DNA of 64,000 nt from Candidatus Methylomirabilota bacterium. GTDB lineage: Bacteria > Methylomirabilota > Methylomirabilia > Rokubacteriales > CSP1-6. A program made the position numbers and the translations under genes. How positions within the stretch are numbered: position 1 is the first letter of the stretch; each line of letters starts with the position of its first letter. The DNA lies in NCBI GenBank assembly GCA_035315345.1, contig DATFYA010000089.1, positions 18,153 to 82,152 on the forward strand. The letters run 5' to 3'. The notes under the pieces were generated by a model, which was not told where the DNA came from, ran no database searches, and saw only the letters and a list, made by a program, of their open reading frames with translations. Positions 25,201 through 33,123 of the stretch are shown one piece after another.

Positions 25201-25704
25201 ATGTTCGGCGAGCAGCACGACCCGGAGTTCCTGAAGCACCTCTTCGAGACCACCGAGATCCTGCGCAAGCCGGTCGCGGGCATCATCGCGGGCTACCACG
25301 TGCTGCCCTACATCCTGGTGGGCCCGCAGGAGGCGCACCCGGCCGCGTCGGTGGAGATCCGCGGCAAGATCAAGGTCTCGCCGCGCCTGGTCCTGGCTCC
25401 GGGCCGCGCCGGCCAGACCTACGGCGATCTCTTCAAGGAGACCGAGCTGATGGACGAGGCCCTGATCGCGCGCGTCTTCTCCTTCGCGTACTCCAATCGC
25501 CACCAGGTGACCCTCGAGAGCGAGGACCTCAAGATCCAGCGCTGGGACCGCAACCCGCAGGCACAGGTGGAGCGCGCCCTGGACGAGCTGTCCCAGCGAG
25601 AAGTCATCAACACCGGGGTGATCCTCGCCCCCAACGTGCGGTTCTATCCGGTCTCGCTCGACCGCTTCATCACCGAGATCCTGGACCAGGAGTTCAAGCC
25701 GTAG
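25201..25704 (+). CDS. conserved-looking protein of unknown function (167 aa)
   Basis: Not recognised. The protein is soluble, with no signal peptide or membrane segment and no cysteines. It contains GIIAGYHVLPYILVGP near the start, then EIRGKIKVSPRLVLAPG, ELMDEALIARVFSFAYSNR and a C-terminal LAPNVRFYPVSLDRFITEI. The alternation of short strands and helices suggests a small alpha/beta domain. It lies seven bases after the methyltransferase gene and eight before a GNAT gene, so it is almost certainly part of the operon. Codon usage matches its neighbours. Confidence 0.75.
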   Translation: MFGEQHDPEFLKHLFETTEILRKPVAGIIAGYHVLPYILVGPQEAHPAASVEIRGKIKVSPRLVLAPGRAGQTYGDLFKETELMDEALIARVFSFAYSNRHQVTLESEDLKIQRWDRNPQAQVERALDELSQREVINTGVILAPNVRFYPVSLDRFITEILDQEFKP

Positions 25705-25712
25705 GCGCCCCC

Positions 25713-26234
25713 ATGTCGATGATCGATCTCCTGGATGCCGACGCGGCCCGCCGCGAGCAGCCTGCGCTGATCGCGCTCCTGCGCGACGTGGTGGACGACG
25801 GCGGCTCGGTGGGCTTCCTGCCGCCGCTGTCCGCGGACGACGCGCGCGAGTACTGGGAGAGCGTCGCGGTCGCGGTCAAGGGCGGCGGGCGGCTCCTGTG
25901 GGTGGCGCGCGAGGACGGCGCCCTCCTGGGCACCGTCCAGCTCGATCTGGAGAAGCGCGCGAACGGCAGCCACCGCGCCGAGCTGATCAAGCTGATGGTC
26001 CACACGCGCGCGCGCCGCCGCGGGGTCGGGCGCGCCCTGATGCGGGCCGCCCAGGACGAGGCGCGCCGCCGCGGGCGCCGTACCCTCGTGCTCGACACGC
26101 GGCAGGGCGATCCGTCGGAGGCCCTCTACCGCTCGCTCGGCTGGACCTTCGCGGGCGCCATCCCGCAGTACGCGCGCAGCGCCAACGGCGAGCTGCACGC
26201 CACCGCGCTCTACTACCTGCTGCTCGGAGACTGA
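25713..26234 (+). CDS. GNAT family N-acetyltransferase
   Basis: 173 residues. Motif A is clear: LIKLMVHTRARRRGVGRALM, with the R-x-x-G-x-G/A acetyl-CoA loop, followed by LVLDTRQGDPSEALYRSLGW (motif B). The N-terminal part carries VAREDGALLGTVQL. The acceptor is unknown; close sequence types acetylate small amines or act in antibiotic tolerance. An ATG two codons downstream (25719) is an alternative start. Spacing to neighbours is under ten bases on each side. Confidence 0.88.
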   Translation: MSMIDLLDADAARREQPALIALLRDVVDDGGSVGFLPPLSADDAREYWESVAVAVKGGGRLLWVAREDGALLGTVQLDLEKRANGSHRAELIKLMVHTRARRRGVGRALMRAAQDEARRRGRRTLVLDTRQGDPSEALYRSLGWTFAGAIPQYARSANGELHATALYYLLLGD

Positions 26235-26238
26235 CGAC

Positions 26239-27024
26239 ATGAGCACCGCGACCTACGACTGGGACGCCATCGTCAACGGCCTGAACCAGTACCTGCGCCT
26301 GCGCTCGATCCCGATCGGCATGAAGCTGTTCGAGACGGTGGAGGAGATGGAGGCCATCCCCAAGATCCGCCGCCCCAAGGCCAAGCACACCACCGACCAG
26401 ATCGTGGCCCAGGCCCGGCAGCTCGGCTGGACGGTGGGCATCACCATGGCCGATCTGGTCGGCGCTCAGTGCGGCGCGGTGATCGGCCTGTCGCCGCAGG
26501 ACGACGAATGGCTCTCGGGCAAGCGGATGGCCGGCGTCTGGTTCAAGACCCGGGAGGACGCGAGCCTGCACCAGCACGCGATGGACTGCGTGCCCTACGG
26601 CCGCTACAAGGCGATGGCGGTGGCGCCGCTGACCTCCGGCCGCCTGAACCCGCCCGACATCTGCCTGATCTACGGCACGCCCGGCCAGATGATCTTCTTC
26701 ATCAACGGGCTGCAGTGGACCGGCTACAAGAAGATGTCGTTCACCTCCGTGGGCGAATCGGCGTGCGCGGACTCGTGGGGCAAGGCGCTCAAGACCGGGG
26801 AGCCCGCGCTGACCATCCCCTGCTACGCGGAGCGCCGCTACGGCGGCGTCGCCGACGACGAGATGCTGATGGCGACGCCGCCCCGCTTCCTGCCCAAGGT
26901 GATCGACGGGCTCGCCGCGCTGAGCAAGAACGGCCTGCGCTATCCGATCCCGCCGTTCGGCATCCAGTCCGACGCGGCGGCGGGGCTGGCGGTGAGCTAC
27001 CCGAGCCCCGGCAGCCGTTCGTGA
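26239..27024 (+). CDS. DUF169-domain protein (copy 2)
   Basis: 261 residues. The N-terminal LNQYLRLRSIPIGMKLFET matches DUF169, as do VGITMADLVGAQCGAVIGL, CVPYGRYKAMAVAPL, NPPDICLIYGTPGQMIFFIN, a SCADSW-like ESACADSW and PCYAERRYGGVADDEM. It is longer than the copy at 19072 and has a different cysteine arrangement, so it belongs to another branch of the family. Function is unknown. It closes the operon of 24.6-27.0 kb and faces the large cyclase gene tail to tail across 72 bases. Confidence 0.87.
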   Translation: MSTATYDWDAIVNGLNQYLRLRSIPIGMKLFETVEEMEAIPKIRRPKAKHTTDQIVAQARQLGWTVGITMADLVGAQCGAVIGLSPQDDEWLSGKRMAGVWFKTREDASLHQHAMDCVPYGRYKAMAVAPLTSGRLNPPDICLIYGTPGQMIFFINGLQWTGYKKMSFTSVGESACADSWGKALKTGEPALTIPCYAERRYGGVADDEMLMATPPRFLPKVIDGLAALSKNGLRYPIPPFGIQSDAAAGLAVSYPSPGSRS

Positions 27025-27096
27025 GTCGAAGGGGGCGCGCCGACCTCCCCCCGCGCGGGATGCCGCGCGCCGAGCCCGCGCTCGAGCAGAGGGCGG

Positions 27097-30000
27097 TCAG
27101 ATGCGCCGCTCGCCGGCGAGCGCTCGGCGCATGAGCGGCCCGTCTGCGAACGCCGCGCGCAGATCGTCCGGCAAGCCGGACGCGACGCGCTCCAGGCCGG
27201 CCCGTGCTTCCGCGCGCAAGGCCGCGGCGGCCGTGGCCTGCCCGCCGGCCTCGCGCTGATCGGCCAGGTCCAGGCTGGCGCGCCACACGACCGGCTCGAA
27301 GCCGAGCGCGCCTGCTTGCTGCCTCACGTCCTCGAGGATCCCCTCTCCGTCCAGCCCCCGACCGAGCGCGATCAAGGAACGGGCGCCCAGGCGCCGCGCG
27401 TCGAGCCCCCATGACCGGTAGTCGCCCGCCACGGCCTCGGCACGTCCGGCGACGCGGTGGGCCTCCTCGGCGCATCCGCGCCGCAGGGCAAGATCGGCCA
27501 GCGCCAGCAGCGGCGGCAGCACGAACTCGGTCGCCTCGGCCGCGGCCTCGATGGCCTCGTGGAGCAGCGGCTCGCCCTCCGTCTCGCGGCCCAGCGCGAG
27601 CAGGTCCTCGCCCAGCTCGTCGAGCGCCCCGGCGATCCACAAGGCGGCGCCGAGCGAGCGCGCGATGGCCAGCATCTCCTCGTGCAGCACCCGGGCTCGC
27701 TCGGGCGCTCCACAGAGCCGGGTGAGCCGGCCGAGAGCCCACTGGGCGGCCGCGGTCCACTCCCGATGGCCGATCTCGCGAGCGAGGGCCAGCGCGCGCT
27801 GATTCTCTTGCAGCGCAGCCGCGAGGTCGCCGTGCTGCTCGCCCAGCCAGGCCAGGGCCAGATGCGCGTAGGCTTCATCGGCCCGAGCCCCCTGCTCGAT
27901 CGCCGCCTGCTGGCCTTGCCGGATCAGGGGATCGGCCTCCGCGAAGTGGCCGGCCAGGGCGAGCCAGAAGCCGATGTTGGTGATGACCGACGGCTGCGCG
28001 GCGCGGTCGCCCACGCGCTGGAAGCGCCGCAGCGCCTCGCGGTTGCGCTCGATCGCCCGCTCGATCCGGCCGCTGATGCCGTCGCTCATGGCGAGGACGT
28101 CGAGGGTGCGCGCGCCGCCGCGCTCGTCGCCCAGCGCCTCGAAGATGTCGAGCGCCCGGGTGAGCTGCCGCTGGCTCTCGGTCATCTGGCCGAGATTCAG
28201 GTGCACGAGGGCGGTCCGCACCAGGGCCTCCGCGGTGCCCCGCCGGTCGCCGGCCGCTTCCGCCATGCGCACCGCCTCGCCGGTCAGCTCGAGCGCGCGC
28301 CGGTAGTCGCGGTGGCCGCCCCACAGCTCGCCCAGCGCGCCCAGCAGCTCGCCGCAGGCGCCCGCGTCGCCGGACTCGCGGGCGATGGCCAGCGCCTGCT
28401 CCAGGTCCGCGCGCGCGGGCTCGAAGGCCCCGAGCACGCCGTGGACCTGGCCGCGGGCGGCCAGGAGCCGCAGGCGCTCGGCGGGCGGTCGCGCCGCCCG
28501 CTCGATGGCGTGCAGCGCCTGGCCGTACCACTCGATCGCCTCGCGGTTGGCGAAGGCGCCCCGCGCCCGCTCGGCGGCGCGGGTCGCGTGCTCGCCGGCC
28601 GGGAGCCAGTCCTCGGCCTGCGCGTAGTGGTGCGCCAGCACGGGCGCCAGCTCCTCCACGCGCGCCGGGTTGAGGGTCACCAGGGCGGCGGCGGCCCGCG
28701 CGTGCAGATCGCGCCGCCGCGGGGCGAGGATGCCGGAGAGCGCGACGTCCTGGGTCAGCGCATGCTTGAACACGAACGTCGAGCCCTCGGGGCCGTGGCG
28801 CTCGTAGAGGAACTCCTGACGGGTCAGCTCGCGGAGGTGGGGCTCCGGATCGTCGCCGTCCCAGGTCCCCTGGAGAAGCGACAGGGAGAACTCCCGGCCC
28901 AGCACGGAGGCGGTCTGGAGCAGGCGCTTGGACACGTCGGGGAGCCGGTCGATGCGCGCGGCCAGCACGCCGTGCACCGTGTCGGGCACGATCAGGCCGG
29001 GCCGACCGAGGCCGTGATCGTCCAACGCGCGGGCCAGCTCCTCCAGGAAGAACGGGTTGCCCTCCGCCTTGTCCAGGATCAGCGCGGCCAGCGGGTCGCC
29101 CAGCCCGGCCCGTGACAGCACCGAGCGCACCACGGTCAGGCTGTCGGCGGGGGCCAGGCGCCGCAGGGCGATCTGGGTGGCGTAGGAGCGATCGATCCAG
29201 GGCGGGCGATAGCCCGGGCGATAGGTGGTGAGCAGCATGACCGGCAGGCCGGCCAGCCGCTCCACGATGGCGGCCAGGCACTCTTCGGACGTCCGGTCGA
29301 TCCAGTGCAGATCCTCCACGGCGATGACCAGCGGCCGTTGCGCGGCGGCCCGGGCGACGAGGTGACGGATCGCCTCGAACGTGCGGGCCTTGATGGCCTC
29401 GGGCCCGAGCCCGCCCGGCAGCTCGTCCCCGGCCACGCCGAGCAGATGCAGCAGGAAGGGGACGAGGGCGGCGTCCACCCCCATCTGGGCCGTCGCCGCG
29501 CGCGCGGCCTCCCGGGTGTCCTCCACCGGGTCGGCGTCGCCCACGCCGCACAGGCCGCGGACCACGTCGAGCACCGGCACGTAGGGCATGGCGGCGCCGA
29601 AGGACAGGCAGCGGCCCTCGACGTAGACCGAGCGGCGGCCGGCCAGCGCGCGCTGCAGCTCGAGGACCAGCCGCGACTTGCCCACGCCCGGCTCGCCGAC
29701 GATGCTCACCGCCTGGCCGCGGCCGCCCTCGATCTCCACCAGGAAATCCCGCAGGGCGCGCAGCTCGCGGTCGCGTCCGACGAAGTGGCTCAGCGGCCGC
29801 TGGTCCGCCGCCTGCAGCGGCGAGCGCCGGTCGCCCCGGCCGCTCACCGCGTGGACCACCACCGGCGCGGACAGTCCGCGCACCTCCACCGGACCGCGGC
29901 TCTCCAGGGCCACGTAGCCGCGCACGAGACGCGCGGTGTCCTCGCTCACCAGAATCTGGCCGGGCTCGGCCATCTGCTGCAGGCGCGCGGCCAGATGGGT

Positions 30001-30633
30001 GGTATCGCCGACCGCGGTGTAGTCCATGCGCAGGTTGTCGCCGATGGCGCCCACCACCACGAATCCGGTGTGCAGGCCGAGCCGCAGTCGCACCGGGACC
30101 CGCCGGCCCGGCTCGACCTCGAGCGGCTGCTGGTCGAGGGCGCGGCGGAGGTCGAGTGCCGCCAGCACCGCGCGGCGGCCGTGGTCCTCGTGGGCGAGCG
30201 GGGCGCCGAAGAGCGCCATGAAGCCGTCGCCCAGGAACTGGTTGATGGTGCCCTCGTAGCGGTGGATCTCGCCGAGGGCGGTCTCGAAGAAGCGGCTCAG
30301 CAGGCCGTGCATGCCCTCGGGACCGAGCTGCTCGGCGAGCGCGGTGGAGCGGACCATGTCGCAGAAGAGGACGGTGACCGACTTGCGCTCGCCCTCCAGG
30401 GCGGCCCGGGAGGCCAGGATGCGCTCGGCGAGGTGCCGCGGCGTGTACGTGAAGGTGGCCGCGGCGTCGGAAGCGCGCGGGGCGGCCACCGGCGCGCCGC
30501 AGGCCATGCAGAAGCGGGCCTCGCCGGGCAGGGGCTGCCCGCACGCGGCACAGCCCGGAACGAGCCGGCCGCCGCACTCGAGGCAGAAGCGCGCCTCGAC
30601 TGGATTGTCCCGCCGACACTGAGCGCAGCGCAC
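27097..30633 (-). CDS. zinc-ribbon / class III nucleotide cyclase / AAA ATPase / TPR regulator
   Basis: 1,178 residues from GTG 30633 (VRCAQC, the usual start of this family). Two zinc ribbons use C3/C6/C17/C20 and C28/C31/C42/C45. A class III cyclase domain follows at ~85-260: metal aspartates D92 (LFCDMVRST) and D136 (FLGDGFMALFG) are kept, but the transition-state asparagine is His (VGDTTHLAARL, H213) with R217 retained. A STAND/AAA ATPase begins near 290 (Walker A GEPGVGKSR; IAVEDLHWID as Walker B), and about 450 residues of TPR helices end the protein. It probably integrates a signal through TPR and ATPase domains and makes or senses a cyclic nucleotide. Frame upstream of the GTG is open but unconserved. 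Confidence 0.9.
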   Translation of the reverse strand: MRCAQCRRDNPVEARFCLECGGRLVPGCAACGQPLPGEARFCMACGAPVAAPRASDAAATFTYTPRHLAERILASRAALEGERKSVTVLFCDMVRSTALAEQLGPEGMHGLLSRFFETALGEIHRYEGTINQFLGDGFMALFGAPLAHEDHGRRAVLAALDLRRALDQQPLEVEPGRRVPVRLRLGLHTGFVVVGAIGDNLRMDYTAVGDTTHLAARLQQMAEPGQILVSEDTARLVRGYVALESRGPVEVRGLSAPVVVHAVSGRGDRRSPLQAADQRPLSHFVGRDRELRALRDFLVEIEGGRGQAVSIVGEPGVGKSRLVLELQRALAGRRSVYVEGRCLSFGAAMPYVPVLDVVRGLCGVGDADPVEDTREAARAATAQMGVDAALVPFLLHLLGVAGDELPGGLGPEAIKARTFEAIRHLVARAAAQRPLVIAVEDLHWIDRTSEECLAAIVERLAGLPVMLLTTYRPGYRPPWIDRSYATQIALRRLAPADSLTVVRSVLSRAGLGDPLAALILDKAEGNPFFLEELARALDDHGLGRPGLIVPDTVHGVLAARIDRLPDVSKRLLQTASVLGREFSLSLLQGTWDGDDPEPHLRELTRQEFLYERHGPEGSTFVFKHALTQDVALSGILAPRRRDLHARAAAALVTLNPARVEELAPVLAHHYAQAEDWLPAGEHATRAAERARGAFANREAIEWYGQALHAIERAARPPAERLRLLAARGQVHGVLGAFEPARADLEQALAIARESGDAGACGELLGALGELWGGHRDYRRALELTGEAVRMAEAAGDRRGTAEALVRTALVHLNLGQMTESQRQLTRALDIFEALGDERGGARTLDVLAMSDGISGRIERAIERNREALRRFQRVGDRAAQPSVITNIGFWLALAGHFAEADPLIRQGQQAAIEQGARADEAYAHLALAWLGEQHGDLAAALQENQRALALAREIGHREWTAAAQWALGRLTRLCGAPERARVLHEEMLAIARSLGAALWIAGALDELGEDLLALGRETEGEPLLHEAIEAAAEATEFVLPPLLALADLALRRGCAEEAHRVAGRAEAVAGDYRSWGLDARRLGARSLIALGRGLDGEGILEDVRQQAGALGFEPVVWRASLDLADQREAGGQATAAAALRAEARAGLERVASGLPDDLRAAFADGPLMRRALAGERRI

Positions 30634-30679
30634 CGCGATCGGATCCGCGCCCGACGTTATCAGGGGCCCGCGGGACGGG

Positions 30680-31201
30680 TCAACCCGCGCCGGGCGTCGT
30701 GGCGCCCGGCTCGCTCCGAATCCGGCCGGGCTGGTCGATCTGGCCGCCGATCCGGGAGGCGGCCGCCGGCCGGCGCCGGTAGAGCACCAGCGAGACAAGG
30801 CTCATCACCACCTCGCCGCGCTGGTTGCTGATCCGGCTCTCCACCTTCACGGTGCCCAGGTCGGGCCGCCGGCCTTCGACCTTCTCGCGCACCACCGACT
30901 CCACGGACAGCACGTCGCCCGGACGTACCGGCTTGATCCACCGCAGGTCGTCGAAGCCCTTGGCGCCCGCGGTCGCGTTGTCGGGGATCATGCCGTCGCA
31001 GATCATGCGGATGAACATCGCCCCGGTGTGCCACCCGCTGGCGACGAGCCCGCCGAAGAGACTCTGGCGTCCCGCCTCCTCGTCCAGGTGGAAGGGCTGG
31101 GGATCGAACTGCCGCGCATACTCGACGATCTCCTCGCGGGTGACCTCGTAGCGGCCGAACCGCATCGTCTCGCCGACCTGCACGTCCTCGAAGTACTTCA
31201 C
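30680..31201 (-). CDS. MaoC-like hot-dog dehydratase (copy B)
   Basis: 173 residues from GTG 31201. The hydratase-2 type active site is present as FDPQPFHLDEEAG, with the Asp and His of the D-x-x-P-x-H pattern, and the conserved GGLVASGWHTGAMFIRM segment follows. LRWIKPVRPGDVLSVESVV is the usual second half. It would hydrate an enoyl-CoA to the (R)-3-hydroxyacyl-CoA or act on a related thioester. The first four bases overlap the end of copy A (GTGA), and the C-terminus carries an extra ~20 Gly/Arg-rich residues. Together the two may form a heterodimer. Confidence 0.88.
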   Translation of the reverse strand: MKYFEDVQVGETMRFGRYEVTREEIVEYARQFDPQPFHLDEEAGRQSLFGGLVASGWHTGAMFIRMICDGMIPDNATAGAKGFDDLRWIKPVRPGDVLSVESVVREKVEGRRPDLGTVKVESRISNQRGEVVMSLVSLVLYRRRPAAASRIGGQIDQPGRIRSEPGATTPGAG

Positions 31202-31659
31202 GACGCGGCCGCCTCGAGCGCGGGCCGGCGGTGGTACATGGTGATGCCGACGATGGCCACCACCACCTCGCCGTGCTGGTTCCGCATCTCGACCCGGCGT
31301 CGCACGAAGCCGATGGGCTTGCTGCGCGACGGCCACGTCTCGAGCACCTCGGTGCGGCCGGTCAGCACGTCGTCGGGGCGCACCGGCTTGAGCCAGCGAC
31401 AGGAGTCGAGCCCGGGCGAGCCGGTGGCCGCGGCCTGCTCGCGCCGGTTCGCCTCGACGGAGAGGCGCATCATCAGGGCGCAGGTGTGCCAGCCGCTGGC
31501 GATGAGCCCGCCGTAGAGGCTGGCGCGGGCCGCCACCGGATCGGTGTGGAACGGCTGCGGGTCGTATTGGCGGGCGAAGGCCAGGATCTCGGCCTCGGTG
31601 ATCCGGTGCGATCCCAGCTCGGTCGTCTCGCCGACCTCGAAGTCCTCCCAGTGCTTCAC
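31198..31659 (-). CDS. MaoC-like hot-dog dehydratase (copy A)
   Basis: 153 residues from GTG 31659, with GAAAGGA as ribosome site six bases upstream. It parallels copy B throughout: YDPQPFHTDPVAARASLYGG, LIASGWHTCALMMR, CRWLKPVRPDDVLTG. The Asp and His of the active site are present. Starts beginning further upstream on this strand would add an unconserved N-terminus. Reaction as for copy B; the substrate chain length is not visible. Confidence 0.88.
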   Translation of the reverse strand: MKHWEDFEVGETTELGSHRITEAEILAFARQYDPQPFHTDPVAARASLYGGLIASGWHTCALMMRLSVEANRREQAAATGSPGLDSCRWLKPVRPDDVLTGRTEVLETWPSRSKPIGFVRRRVEMRNQHGEVVVAIVGITMYHRRPALEAAAS

Positions 31660-31790
31660 GTGTGATCCTTTCTCTCGGCGTTGCGGATGATGACCGGCGT
31701 GGCCCTGACCGGTTGGGCGCGACGGCGACGTGCGCCCGCCGGCCTCCATCGTACCCGACCCTTTTCGCGGCCGGGCGCCCGGACCAGAGA

Positions 31791-32324
31791 TCAACGACGC
31801 ATCGCCCGCCGCGCGCCGGCCAGGGCGAGCCCGAGGGCCAGCGCGGGCAGCCCGACCCAGCGGGCCTCGGAGGCGAGCACGACGGCGGCGCGCGGTAGGA
31901 ACGCGACGAGCCCGATCGGCGAGACCTCGATCACCCGCCAGTCGGCCGGGGCGAAGAATCGCCGCGTGGACCACGGCCACAGGAAGGCGACGCCGAGCCC
32001 GCCGTCGGTGAAGGCGTCGAGCACGCCGTGGGAGGCCATGGAGACGAACAGGAAGGCGAAGGCACCCCCGAAGCCGCTTCGCAGCGCGCGGTGGGCGCAC
32101 GCGCCGATCAGCGCGACGAGCGCCGCCACGAGCAGCGAGTGGCTGAACCCGCGGTGGCCCAGAGCCGCCGAGTACGGGACGCCCCAGTGGAGCGTCACCA
32201 CGTCGAGATCGGGCAGCGCCGCCACCGCCATCCCGGCCGCGACCAGCCGGGCCGAGAGGACGCCGCGCCCGAGGCCGCCGCCCAGCGCCAGCGGGAGGGC
32301 GGCGTGGGCGAACACGGTGGGCAT
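31791..32324 (-). CDS. YdjM/DUF457-type membrane-bound metal-dependent hydrolase
   Basis: 177 residues with four or five hydrophobic helices. The putative metal-binding residues of the family are visible: FAHAALP at the N-terminus, ALPDLDVV, GHRGFSHSLL and SMASHGVLDAFTDGG. YdjM in Escherichia coli is LexA-controlled and its substrate is unknown, possibly phospholipid. The start is ATG 32324. It follows the SIMPL gene by eight bases on the same strand. Confidence 0.88.
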   Translation of the reverse strand: MPTVFAHAALPLALGGGLGRGVLSARLVAAGMAVAALPDLDVVTLHWGVPYSAALGHRGFSHSLLVAALVALIGACAHRALRSGFGGAFAFLFVSMASHGVLDAFTDGGLGVAFLWPWSTRRFFAPADWRVIEVSPIGLVAFLPRAAVVLASEARWVGLPALALGLALAGARRAMRR

Positions 32325-32332
32325 CGCAGACG

Positions 32333-33100
32333 CTATCTCAGCTCGAACTCGAACGTGCTCACCACCCGGATGCGCTTGACCGGCGTGCTGGTCGGGCTGA
32401 ACGGCGCCGACTCGTCGCCGCCGTCGAGACCGAAGATCTGGATCGCGCCCTGGTTGGCCGAGCGGATGCTGCCGACCTGCGCCCCGGAGTCGGCCGCGAA
32501 CTGCTGCGCGGTGGCCCGGGCGTTCTTCGTCGCCTCGGCCAGCAGCTGCGGGCGCAGGTCGTTGAAGGTGGAGACCGCGTAGCGCGGGTTGGCCCCCCCG
32601 TGCTCGCGCTCACCGTCGAGGGCGACGCCGGCCTTGAGCAGCTCCTCGGTCGAGCCCACCGACGTCCGCACCAGCTCCACGTTGGCGGTGCGCACCACCA
32701 CCGAGGTCGTCACCACGTAGCGGAGCCGATCGCTCGGCTGCGGCTGGCCGTACTCGCGAGCGAGCTTGTCCACCGTGCGGGTCGGCTGGCGCTCGATCTC
32801 CGCCTCCGGAAACCCCTGCTTCCTGAGGAACGCCACCACCGCGTCCCGGTCCGCGCTCAGGCGGGTGTGGGCGTCCACGAGCGTCTCGCTGGCCCGGCGC
32901 AGGCCCAGCGCCCACACCGCGCGGTCCGCCTTCACCTCGCGCTCCACGAGCCCCTTCACGGTCACCACGCGGGTGTCCGAGCGGAAGCGGGTGGCGCCGC
33001 GGCCCACGAGGTACCCCGCGGCGGACAGCCCGAGCAGCAGGCACAGCCCCACGATCAGCGCGGGGAGTACCCCCGAGCGTCCATCGTTCGAGATCGTCAT
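32333..33100 (-). CDS. SIMPL (DUF541) domain protein
   Basis: 255 residues: one N-terminal transmembrane or signal-anchor helix (GVLPALIVGLCLLLGLSAAG), then a DUF541 domain starting TRVVTVKGLVEREVKADRAV, with TSVVVRTANVELVRT and a central FNDLRPQLLAEATKNARATA. Such proteins are periplasmic or secreted with unclear role; one (BP26) is an oligomeric antigen. The ribosome site GGAGGT precedes ATG 33100 by seven bases. It is likely co-transcribed with the YdjM-type gene below and the transporter above. Confidence 0.9.
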   Translation of the reverse strand: MTISNDGRSGVLPALIVGLCLLLGLSAAGYLVGRGATRFRSDTRVVTVKGLVEREVKADRAVWALGLRRASETLVDAHTRLSADRDAVVAFLRKQGFPEAEIERQPTRTVDKLAREYGQPQPSDRLRYVVTTSVVVRTANVELVRTSVGSTEELLKAGVALDGEREHGGANPRYAVSTFNDLRPQLLAEATKNARATAQQFAADSGAQVGSIRSANQGAIQIFGLDGGDESAPFSPTSTPVKRIRVVSTFEFELR

Positions 33101-33123
33101 ATGCGCCACCTCCGTGGCCCGCG

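Noticed and set aside
27025..27096. Bidirectional terminator between DUF169 and the cyclase gene
   Set aside because: GC-rich inverted repeats (GGCGCGC/GCGCGCC) are present but loop length is large and no T-run follows.
27457..29115. 552-codon open frame opposite the cyclase/TPR gene
   Set aside because: Antisense shadow of conserved AAA and TPR domains; composition is unnatural.
30634..30798. N-terminal extension of the cyclase protein by 55 residues
   Set aside because: Residues are Pro/Arg-rich and unconserved; family proteins begin at the zinc ribbon (M/VRCxxC).
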